A DNA stretch of 64,000 bases, taken from NCBI GenBank assembly GCA_017447515.1, contig JAFSNG010000049.1:62001-126000 (forward strand), in the 5' to 3' direction. This DNA comes from Prevotella sp. (lineage in GTDB: Bacteria > Bacteroidota > Bacteroidia > Bacteroidales > Bacteroidaceae). Position numbers and translations under genes: made by a program. The first letter of the stretch is position 1. The number at the start of each line of letters is the position of its first letter. Below, in pieces: positions 51,652 to 59,851 of the stretch. The notes beneath the pieces are model-generated. The model made no database searches. It was not told where the DNA came from and worked only from the letters and a program-made list of their open reading frames with translations.

Positions 51652-51675
51652 AACTAAATTACGTAATTTCGGGTG

Positions 51676-51733
51676 CAAAGGTACACATTTTTTCCGAAAT
51701 ATTTGTGGGATTGGGAAAAAAGTTGTACCTTTG
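51676..51733. promoter_or_regulatory. Divergent typA and rpsO promoters
   Basis: typA: TACCTTTG on the minus strand (51676-51683), -33 unclear. rpsO: TTTG (51702-51705), 20 bp, TACCTTTG (51726-51733), a full consensus on the plus strand. Confidence 0.65.
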
Positions 51734-51845
51734 CAGCCGCATTTCGGAAAATCCGGAGCATTTGACGACGTAAACCGCCCGTGATTAGGCAGGGGAAGCG
51801 TCTGAAAGATGTCAATGCGAATATTTTTAATCACAATTAAACATT
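51734..51845 (+). promoter_or_regulatory. rpsO leader, possibly structured
   Basis: A 112-nt leader for a ribosomal protein gene. A short hairpin TTTCGG-AAAA-TCCGGA is visible early, and GACG...CGTC arms at 51764 and 51799 could enclose a GCCCGTGATTAGGC loop. S15 regulates its own mRNA in several bacteria; whether this leader does so cannot be told. Confidence 0.3.
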
Positions 51846-52115
51846 ATGTATTTAGATCAAGCTAAGAAGACCGAGATCTTCAGCCAGTATGGCAAGAACG
51901 CACAGGACACAGGTTCTGTAGAGAGCCAGGTAGCCCTGTTCACTTATCGCATCAAGCACCTGACGGAGCACCTGAAGGACAACCACAAGGACTTCGGTAC
52001 CGCACGTGCACTGACGAAGATGGTTGGTCGTCGCCGTAAGCTCCTGAAGTATCTTTACAACAAGGACATCAACCGCTATCGTGAACTTATCAAGGCCCTC
52101 GGTCTGCGTAAGTAA
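51846..52115 (+). CDS. rpsO: 30S ribosomal protein S15
   Basis: An 89-residue S15 protein, standard length. Family marks: TGSVESQVALFTYRIKHLTE, HLKDNHKDFGTARALTKMVG and RRRKLLKYLYNKDINRYREL. It binds 16S rRNA helix h22 in the small subunit. Single gene with its own strong promoter and terminator. Confidence 0.97.
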   Translation: MYLDQAKKTEIFSQYGKNAQDTGSVESQVALFTYRIKHLTEHLKDNHKDFGTARALTKMVGRRRKLLKYLYNKDINRYRELIKALGLRK

Positions 52116-52138
52116 TCTGACGGAAGATGAATCAAGAA

Positions 52139-52169
52139 AAAGGCACGCAAGATTTTGCGGGCCTTTATT
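52139..52169 (+). terminator. Intrinsic terminator of rpsO
   Basis: AAAGGC-A-CGCAA, loop GATT, TTGCG-G-GCCTTT, then ATT. Eleven pairs with one internal mismatch. Confidence 0.85.
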
Positions 52170-52209
52170 CGTGCTGATTGGCGTTGACCTGTTATGATGC
52201 ATCGCAACG

Positions 52210-54954
52210 CTAAAGGTTGCGGGGAATCCAGAACCAGAATGTAGAACCGATACCTTCATCGCCAGTGACGCCGATTTCTCCTTCGCAACGGTCGATGATG
52301 GACTTGCAGATGGCCAGTCCGAGACCTGTGCCTTGGACAAAGTCGTTGAGCTTGACGAAACGCTGGAACACGGAGGCCTGCTTTTCCTTGGGAATACCGA
52401 CACCCGTGTCCTCGCAGTAGAAGTAGAGTCCGTCGACATCATGACGCTGCTCCTTGCGATAGCCCACGCGGATGTGCCCCTCCTGGGTGTACTTGACGGC
52501 ATTGGTGACGAAATTGGTAAGCAGCTGCATGAGGCGACCTTTGTCGAGCGTTGCGGGACACGACGGATAAGGACTGTCCTTCTGGAACTCGACATCGGGA
52601 TTCTCCACGCGCTGGGCAAGCGACTGACAGATATCATCGAAGACTATCGCGAGGTCAAGTTCCTCGGTTCTGAATGCCAAAGACTGTCCCATATTAGAGG
52701 CTTCGAGGATGTCGTTGATGAGTCGGAGCAACATGTCGCAATTGTTGCGGATGATGCGAATGAACTCGTGGCGTTCCTCGTCGGTTTCGACGGACTGAAG
52801 GAGTCCGCTGAAGCCCACAATGGCATTGAGCGGGGTACGGATCTCGTGTGTCATATTAGCAAGGAAGGCTGCTTTCAGGCGTCCGGAATTCTCGGCGCGC
52901 TCAGTCTCGACACGCAACTTTTGCTGGGCCTCCATGAGGTCGGTGACGTTACGGGCCAAACCGAAATACTCCTTCAGTTGTCCGTCCTTGTCGAAGATGG
53001 GCATGCCGCTGACTGAATACCAGCTGTGATTGGGGTCGAGCGGCGTACTGGCAAAGGGCATGATGGTGGTATAGGCCTTGCCAGCCGCCATTGCCTGAGT
53101 AATCTGCTCAGCAGCCTGCTGGCGGTACTCTTCGTCGATGGTCCCCAGATATTCCTCGATAGTTTCACTAAACTCAGTAACACCCGGCGAGCGCGTCATG
53201 CGTACAGCATTCTCGGAGGGACGGTAGGTCCAGATATACATCTGTGTTTCCTCCAACAGATAGTGTAGCTGACGCTCGTAACGGTTGATGGCATCGTTGG
53301 TGGCCTGTAGCTTGCGGTCGTGTTCACGCTGCTTGAGATACATGTTACGCTCGGCGGTGATGTCGCGATTGGTGGCGATATAATACACCAGACGGTTGTC
53401 GTCGGAAAAAATAGGGCGAATGCGGAACTCAACGTACTTGTCGAGCCCTAATGAGGGTTCGAACAAGTGATGGCAGCAGTGCATAACCTCGCTAGAGCCG
53501 GGTTGGTAGACACCCTTGACATTGGGGAAATCGAAGAGCGACGTCTCCCAGAAGAACTTCTTGTTTTTCTCGCCAATCTCACACAAATCAGCCATCTTCT
53601 TGTTCATGTCGAGCAATCGGCCGTTGGCATCGTAGAACGACATGGCAATGAGGTTGATGTCGAACATCTTCTTGTACTTGTTAGCGAGGTTCTGGATATG
53701 GCGTTCCTCGTTTACCTCATCGGTAATATCCTTGCCGGTATAGACTATATTGACCGGTTTACCATTCTCCTTCTCGATAATCGCATTGCCGTAGAACACA
53801 CGCCATTGCGGATTCTCTGGGGTACCTGGATTAAAGCTCAACTGTATCTCGAAACTACTGATGGCACCCGCAGTCAGCTGCATATCGAGTTCATGCAGAT
53901 GCTGAGCATCCTCAGGAGGCATACGCTTCATGAAATCCTCAGGCGTCATCTTCGGCACAGGTAACATGTCACGATACTTGTTTTGAAGCAAATTGGTCCG
54001 AAGGTCCCATTCCACAACATAATAATCTCCCATATTGAGCACTTGGTCCATCATCTGCCCCAGATCGGAACGTTGTTGTACAGTGGTGCGCACACGGCGG
54101 GTAACCAGACGCGTCAGCAAGAATACAATGATGACAGCTACCACAAGGGCGACAAATACAATGAGAGCGACAGGCGACGTGTCATCGTGAACGCGCTCCG
54201 GATGGAACCAACGGTCGTAAATCTTCTGCAGATCGCCAGCTTGTTCGAGACGGGTGTACTGGTCGTCAATGATTTCAATGAGATTGCGATTATATCCTAT
54301 GATGCGCAACTCACCGGCAGGGATGGCAACTTCGTCGAGGACAAGACTATCGATACCCAACTCCTGAATCTTGCGATTGAGCGGCTGTTCGCCCCAAATG
54401 AAATATTTGTACTTGCCTGTGCGAATACCCGTCAGTGCGTCCTTGGGGGTATGGAACTCTGTGACGAAGTTAACATCGGGCATGATGCCAATACTCATTG
54501 CGGCATAGTCATCTTTCTTGACAAGAATAGTGTCAGTGGATTTCAGGTTGCGGAGAGGCGGAATGGGTGCTACGTCAGCACGGCGTACTGCCTTCAAGTT
54601 GTAATAGTTCAGATATTTATGGGTGGACACATAAGGGTGGTGCTTGTAGAAATAGAACAACGCATGAATGAGGTCGGCCTCGTGGCGCTCGAACATATTG
54701 GTGGCAACATGCCATTCCTGCATGACGAACTTATGGGGAATGTCGAGGCGGTCGAAAATCATGTCAAGCACTTCGATGTTATAGCCCGCAGGCTGACCCT
54801 CACTGTCGAGAAACTCGAAGGGACGGAAATCCCAGTCGCAGACGACGACCAACGGATGCTCATCGGTATACTCCGGGAAGTCGTTGGCAGCAGGCAGCGC
54901 CAAAGGCAGACAAAGCAAAAGGGCTAAGAGGGAAAATATTCTTGTATGCTTCAT
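52210..54954 (-). CDS. Sensor histidine kinase with periplasmic binding domain, His703 present
   Basis: A 914-residue kinase. Signal peptide (to about 22), a type-3 solute-binding-like sensor domain (about 30-255: PLVVVCDWDFRPFEFLDSEG, DMIFDRLDIPHKFVMQEW), one membrane helix at about 268-290, then two or three PAS-like domains, HisKA and HATPase. The H-box is FLANMTHEIRTPLNAIVGFS with phosphoacceptor His703; N-box LLTNFVTNAVKYT; G boxes EDTGVGI and GTGLGLAI. No receiver domain, so it must pass phosphate to a separate regulator. Fourth gene of the kinase operon, 5 bp after the third. Confidence 0.93.
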   Translation of the reverse strand: MKHTRIFSLLALLLCLPLALPAANDFPEYTDEHPLVVVCDWDFRPFEFLDSEGQPAGYNIEVLDMIFDRLDIPHKFVMQEWHVATNMFERHEADLIHALFYFYKHHPYVSTHKYLNYYNLKAVRRADVAPIPPLRNLKSTDTILVKKDDYAAMSIGIMPDVNFVTEFHTPKDALTGIRTGKYKYFIWGEQPLNRKIQELGIDSLVLDEVAIPAGELRIIGYNRNLIEIIDDQYTRLEQAGDLQKIYDRWFHPERVHDDTSPVALIVFVALVVAVIIVFLLTRLVTRRVRTTVQQRSDLGQMMDQVLNMGDYYVVEWDLRTNLLQNKYRDMLPVPKMTPEDFMKRMPPEDAQHLHELDMQLTAGAISSFEIQLSFNPGTPENPQWRVFYGNAIIEKENGKPVNIVYTGKDITDEVNEERHIQNLANKYKKMFDINLIAMSFYDANGRLLDMNKKMADLCEIGEKNKKFFWETSLFDFPNVKGVYQPGSSEVMHCCHHLFEPSLGLDKYVEFRIRPIFSDDNRLVYYIATNRDITAERNMYLKQREHDRKLQATNDAINRYERQLHYLLEETQMYIWTYRPSENAVRMTRSPGVTEFSETIEEYLGTIDEEYRQQAAEQITQAMAAGKAYTTIMPFASTPLDPNHSWYSVSGMPIFDKDGQLKEYFGLARNVTDLMEAQQKLRVETERAENSGRLKAAFLANMTHEIRTPLNAIVGFSGLLQSVETDEERHEFIRIIRNNCDMLLRLINDILEASNMGQSLAFRTEELDLAIVFDDICQSLAQRVENPDVEFQKDSPYPSCPATLDKGRLMQLLTNFVTNAVKYTQEGHIRVGYRKEQRHDVDGLYFYCEDTGVGIPKEKQASVFQRFVKLNDFVQGTGLGLAICKSIIDRCEGEIGVTGDEGIGSTFWFWIPRNL

Positions 54955-54959
54955 ATCCT

Positions 54960-57770
54960 TTACTTTCTGATGATTTCAATGCACTGACACGGAACGGAAA
55001 CCCACACGATGGTTCCCCGTCCGACCTCAGACTTGATACGGATTTTACCACCCAAGTGCTGGATGATTTCGTTACAGATAGCCAAGCCAAGACCAGAGCC
55101 GACATTGTCGGTGGTGTAGAATCGGTCGAAGAGACAATCCATCTTTTCAGTAGGAATGCCATCTCCGGTATCCTGAACAGCGACCATCAGTTCTTCACCA
55201 TTATAATCATAGCGCGCGCGCACGAAGCCGGAAGAAGTATGTTGTGCCGCATTGATCAGTATCTGGTCGATGGCGATGAAGAGGTTTTGAAGGTCGACAT
55301 CGAGAATCAGACGATCGTAAGGACTGTCGACCTCGTAACTGACGCCAGGTTGCTGATAGTTGGCCCAAGCAGTCTGACAACGTCCCTCGAAAGTAGCGGC
55401 AAGGTCGATAGGCGATGTTTTGAACTCAATCATCTGGGCATCGAGACGCGAGAGATAGAGAATGTCATTGATGAGCTTCAATAGTTTCTCGGAATTGTCC
55501 TTGATTTCCTTGATAAAGAACTGCTCATCCCCCTTCGAGTGTTCCCTGTCGAAGAGTTCGGCAAAACCCACGACAGAACTCAGCGGGGTACGAATTTCGT
55601 AACTCATATTCGTCAGGAATGCCTGCTGGAGGGCTTCTACCTCACGAGCCAGTTCCGTCTCGCGAGCCAGTTCCTCCTCAGTAGCCTTGATTTCGCTAAT
55701 GTCACGAATCATACCGAAATATTCAGTGACACGGCCATCGTCATCGAAGGTCGGCACGAAGGAGAAATAGAGATAGAGGCGACGACCCTCCTTGGTAGTT
55801 ACCAGCGACTTAACGGTATCCTTCACGGGAGTGCGTGTACAGTTGTCCATGCTGTTCATCAGGCGCTGGGCTGCCTTCTTCGAATCCTCTGCCGCCAGTG
55901 CCAAAAGGCGAGCCTGCGTCAGGCGGAGCTGCACGTGACCAATCTCGCTGTAGACTGTCAGCGTATGGGTATCAGGCGAATAGGTGGCAATGCGCACACC
56001 ACCATTCTGCATCACATAGTCAATGTTGCGAATATATTCCTGCAACTCGGCAGTAGCCTGCTCCATCTGAACGATGTTCTTCTGCAGACGGGAGAACGAC
56101 TTGGCCAATTCGGTGACGTCGCGCCCAGTACCATAAATAGCCAACAGGCGACCCTTGTCGTCACGAACTGGTACCAGCTGCAGTTCGTAGTACAATTCGT
56201 CGCGTTTCAGGAACCTGTTCAGGGGACGTTCGTCGTCAGGCGACTTGTATATCTGCGTCAGATAGGTATATTCCAGATTGTCAATAGTGACAGTGGGGTC
56301 GCCAAGAACATCCTGAATAGGAATCTTCCTGTCGATAACAGCTTGTACACCACCAGGAATAGCCTTGGAGGCTTTCTCATTCATATTGTCGATGAATCCG
56401 TTCTCGTCGTACGATACCGTATCGACCAGTGCGGTGTTGAAGATAGACTGATAACGCAGCATGGTGTCCTTCTGCTTCTGACGACGCAGACGCTCGTCAG
56501 TGATATTGGTGGTAGCAGCGATGATGACGGAGGGGTGCCCATGACGGTTTCGACGCAATACAGAGAAATCGACGGAGAAGATGAACTCGCCACCACTATG
56601 TCCCCTTGTGCAACGCACCTCCAGCGTATCCTTTTCCTTCTGCTGTTGAGCTATCTGCTGCAGGACATTGCAGAGTTTCTCGTAGTCCTCAGGAATCATG
56701 TAGTACTGGAAGAAATTGGGCGACAGGGGCATTTCCTCCTTGTTGCCTTTATTGTCAAGACTGCTGATGGTGCGCTTGGCAATATTGAACAACCAGATAT
56801 GAACCTTACTGGTGTTGAGAATGAGTGCCAGACGTTCGTTGGACTGACGGACATTCTTCGACATCCGGCGTTCGTAGATACGGAATGCAGCATAGTAAGC
56901 CAGGAAAACGACGATGATGACGGCCATCACGATGACCAAGCGCCAAATCCATGAAGGGATGCCTGTCTCTTTGCGCTCGGGGTAGAACCACTTGTTCTGG
57001 ATAGGTTGCAGGCGTCCTGTTGAGTTAAGATAACTGAAGACGCTGTCGAACTGCTGGAGCAACTGTGGATTGTTCGACATGAACTTATACTCGCCATGAG
57101 GAACGTTGACGGGGGTCAATTCGAGGTCGTCGAAATGGAACTTTCGAAGCAGCCACTTCAGCGACAACGTATTCCAGACAATCTGACTACCAGCCACACT
57201 ATGGGCATGTTGAACGGCATCCTGCATGTCGTCGTAGGGAATGGCATTGTCGCCCCACCCTTTCTCTATCATCAGATGATGACTGAAACTGCCGTCGTGA
57301 ACGATGACCCGATGATTTGCCAAGTCGTTGACAGTACGAATCACCACGGGTTCGTCCTTCCTATGAACAACGCTATGGGTGAAAATCTGGATGACGCTAT
57401 TGCCGTATTGCGCATAATCGTTATGGAAATGGGCATCCATACCGCACATCAGGTCGGCACGTCCGACCTTTAGGTCGTTAAGGGCATTCTTCGTGGGTTT
57501 CAGCTTGATGCGATACGGGATGTCGAGTTCATTGCATATCAGCTTCAGCAGGTCGATGTTAAAGCCTACGGGTTCTCCAGTTTCGTTCAGAAAGGCATAA
57601 GGCCACAAATCCCAGGCATCCTCATAGACCATCGGATGATCCTCAGTGAACACCTTCACGCTGTCGTTCTGCTCCTTCGGATGCTGGGCCTTAGCGGTCG
57701 TACAGCACAAAGCGAGCAACACAACGACCAACGTGCGGAAACGTGGTATACGCAGGGGTCTGTATATCAT
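54960..57770 (-). CDS. Sensor kinase-like protein with His-to-Tyr change at the H-box (Tyr724)
   Basis: A 936-residue protein with the same layout as the kinase downstream: exported solute-binding-like domain (about 40-265: DAWDLWPYAFLNETGEPVGF, VGRADLMCGMDAHFHNDYAQ), a membrane helix near 276-300, PAS domains, HisKA-like and HATPase. The H-box reads FLTNMSYEIRTPLSSVVGFA: the His is replaced by Tyr724 (codon TAC). The ATPase part keeps its Asn (ILINAAQHT), DTGDGI and GSGLGLAI. It can probably bind ATP but cannot autophosphorylate on His. Its start overlaps the upstream gene by 4 bp. Confidence 0.9.
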   Translation of the reverse strand: MIYRPLRIPRFRTLVVVLLALCCTTAKAQHPKEQNDSVKVFTEDHPMVYEDAWDLWPYAFLNETGEPVGFNIDLLKLICNELDIPYRIKLKPTKNALNDLKVGRADLMCGMDAHFHNDYAQYGNSVIQIFTHSVVHRKDEPVVIRTVNDLANHRVIVHDGSFSHHLMIEKGWGDNAIPYDDMQDAVQHAHSVAGSQIVWNTLSLKWLLRKFHFDDLELTPVNVPHGEYKFMSNNPQLLQQFDSVFSYLNSTGRLQPIQNKWFYPERKETGIPSWIWRLVIVMAVIIVVFLAYYAAFRIYERRMSKNVRQSNERLALILNTSKVHIWLFNIAKRTISSLDNKGNKEEMPLSPNFFQYYMIPEDYEKLCNVLQQIAQQQKEKDTLEVRCTRGHSGGEFIFSVDFSVLRRNRHGHPSVIIAATTNITDERLRRQKQKDTMLRYQSIFNTALVDTVSYDENGFIDNMNEKASKAIPGGVQAVIDRKIPIQDVLGDPTVTIDNLEYTYLTQIYKSPDDERPLNRFLKRDELYYELQLVPVRDDKGRLLAIYGTGRDVTELAKSFSRLQKNIVQMEQATAELQEYIRNIDYVMQNGGVRIATYSPDTHTLTVYSEIGHVQLRLTQARLLALAAEDSKKAAQRLMNSMDNCTRTPVKDTVKSLVTTKEGRRLYLYFSFVPTFDDDGRVTEYFGMIRDISEIKATEEELARETELAREVEALQQAFLTNMSYEIRTPLSSVVGFAELFDREHSKGDEQFFIKEIKDNSEKLLKLINDILYLSRLDAQMIEFKTSPIDLAATFEGRCQTAWANYQQPGVSYEVDSPYDRLILDVDLQNLFIAIDQILINAAQHTSSGFVRARYDYNGEELMVAVQDTGDGIPTEKMDCLFDRFYTTDNVGSGLGLAICNEIIQHLGGKIRIKSEVGRGTIVWVSVPCQCIEIIRK

Positions 57771-59830
57771 GATTGTATCTGTTTTTCTTTCACTTCAAAT
57801 ATCTCGGCAGGAATCCAGAACCAGAACGTCGAGCCCTGGCCTTCTTCACTGTCAACACCAATTTCTCCGCCACACTTCTCGATGATGCTCTTACAGATGG
57901 ACAGTCCGAGACCAGTACCCTGGATATAGTCGTTGAGCTTGACGAAACGTTCGAATACTGCCTTCTGCTTATCCTTCGGAATACCCGTTCCCGTATCCTC
58001 GCAATAGGCATAGAAGCCCTGCCGCCCGCTGCGTTCCTCGATGCGATAACCCAGACGGATATGTCCCTGATGAGTGTACTTCACGGCATTGGTCACGAAA
58101 TTGGTGAGCACCTGACCGATGCGGTCGCTGTCCAGTCGCGTCAGCAACTTCTCGTAGGGGTTGTCTACGATAAATTCAACGGTAGGCTCTTGTACGCGCT
58201 GGGCGAGCGTCTTTGCCATCTCATTGAAGTCGTGGGCTGCATCGACGTCGCGCGGCTCTATCTTCATGGCGTTGGCATCCATCGTGCTGAGCTCAAGGAT
58301 GTCGTTGATGAGTCGGAGCAACATATCGCAGTTGTTATGAATGACACGAATCATCTCGCGCTTGTCGTCAGGCGACTCGATGGCCTGCAACAAATCTGTG
58401 AAACCCACAATGGCGTTGAGCGGGGTACGAATCTCGTGCGTCATATTTGCCAGGAACACTGACTTCAGACGTCCTGAGTCGTTGGCACGTTCCGTCTCCC
58501 GTTTCAACTGCTCCTGCTTCTCCATCATACCCGATATGTTTCGTATCAGTCCGAAGGCTTCCTTTACCTTTCCGTTTTCATCATAGACGGGGATGTTGTT
58601 GATTTGGTTCCATTGTATTTCGTGACCTTCATGGAACACGGGACGCATTTCGGCCATATATCCCATGGGCTGCGAGAAGTAGGTGTAAGGATCCTGGAAG
58701 CCCAGACGCGGCATCTCCGGCTCGTTGACGAAGTGCGACTCAATCTCGTCGAACGACATTTCAAGTTCTACGGTTCCCAAACCCTTGTAGAAACGTACTA
58801 CCCGTTCGTCGAAGAACAGTCGGAAGGCACGCATGTCGCAAGCCTCCATCATGTAGCGCAGTTCCTCCTCATAACGCATGATTTCGTTGTTCACCCGCTG
58901 AATTTCAATATCGTTCCGCTTGGCTTGCAGATACATCTCGCGCTCACCGGTTACATTACGCACTGCAAGGGCGATGTTCAGGAGCTTTCCCTCGTCGCTA
59001 TACAGCGGATAGACGTGTAATTCCAGATAGTCGTGAAGTCCGCGCTCTGGAACAATACTCTGGACGCAGGCCCAGACTTCCTCAACGTTGTTTCTGTCAA
59101 GGATTTCGTTGAACGGCATTGCATCGAACAGGTTGGTATTCGAGAAATGCTCGTCATAGTTATCGCTGTCGAAATGGCAAATCTCACGCATGATCTTGTT
59201 CGCATCCAGCAACCATCCGTCAGGACTGTAGAACGACAATCCAACGATGCTGTGTTCGAAGATTGTCTGGTACTTCGCTGACAGTTCTTCCTCCCTTATT
59301 TCCTGTTCATGGAGTTCTGTTTCGTCGCGTAACGTACTGATGATACTCTGAGGAATCGACGTTCCTGCCTGAAACTCAACGATACTGAAATCGTGCATAT
59401 ATCCCCACTGCGGGGCACCGTCACCAAGGTTGAAGTTCCAACGATAGAAGAACTCATCCTGCTTATTCTTACCAGACATCATCCGATGGAAATGGGCAAG
59501 CGTAGCATCCCTGTCTTCAGGATGCAGGCGTTCTTTCCACTCTTCGGTGGTAAGCCCATTCTCTGGGAACAGGTGTCCGTAAAGACGATGGATATATTTC
59601 TCGCGAATGACGAAGCGTACCACGTTATTATCACTAATCTTCACGGCCTCCTCCATCATGTTTCCTGTGAAGTTGGTGTCAGCCAGGCGTTTCTTCACGC
59701 GTCGCACCACAATGCGGTTTTGAATGAGCATGCCCAGGAAGGCTATGGCGATGATCGCCAGCAACAGAGTGGGAAGCGTCTGAAGCGGCCAGACAAATGC
59801 TATTATAAACAGATATAAATAGGTAGTCAT
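57767..59830 (-). CDS. PAS-domain sensor histidine kinase, His465 present
   Basis: A 687-residue inner-membrane kinase with a short N-terminus of one or two helices (about 4-35) and no periplasmic domain. Two or three PAS-like domains follow (KYQTIFEHSIVGLSFYSPDG, VYDENGKVKEAFGLIRNISG), then HisKA FLANMTHEIRTPLNAIVGFT with His465 and an intact HATPase (VLTNFVTNAVKYT, EDTGTGI, GTGLGLSI). No receiver domain. Second gene of the operon. Confidence 0.92.
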   Translation of the reverse strand: MTTYLYLFIIAFVWPLQTLPTLLLAIIAIAFLGMLIQNRIVVRRVKKRLADTNFTGNMMEEAVKISDNNVVRFVIREKYIHRLYGHLFPENGLTTEEWKERLHPEDRDATLAHFHRMMSGKNKQDEFFYRWNFNLGDGAPQWGYMHDFSIVEFQAGTSIPQSIISTLRDETELHEQEIREEELSAKYQTIFEHSIVGLSFYSPDGWLLDANKIMREICHFDSDNYDEHFSNTNLFDAMPFNEILDRNNVEEVWACVQSIVPERGLHDYLELHVYPLYSDEGKLLNIALAVRNVTGEREMYLQAKRNDIEIQRVNNEIMRYEEELRYMMEACDMRAFRLFFDERVVRFYKGLGTVELEMSFDEIESHFVNEPEMPRLGFQDPYTYFSQPMGYMAEMRPVFHEGHEIQWNQINNIPVYDENGKVKEAFGLIRNISGMMEKQEQLKRETERANDSGRLKSVFLANMTHEIRTPLNAIVGFTDLLQAIESPDDKREMIRVIHNNCDMLLRLINDILELSTMDANAMKIEPRDVDAAHDFNEMAKTLAQRVQEPTVEFIVDNPYEKLLTRLDSDRIGQVLTNFVTNAVKYTHQGHIRLGYRIEERSGRQGFYAYCEDTGTGIPKDKQKAVFERFVKLNDYIQGTGLGLSICKSIIEKCGGEIGVDSEEGQGSTFWFWIPAEIFEVKEKQIQS

Positions 59831-59851
59831 AAGGAATTACATGAAGTGGGG

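Noticed and set aside
52210..57770. Hybrid two-component systems of the PUL type
   Set aside because: No receiver or AraC-type DNA-binding domain is attached, and the sensor domains are solute-binding-like, not beta-propeller.
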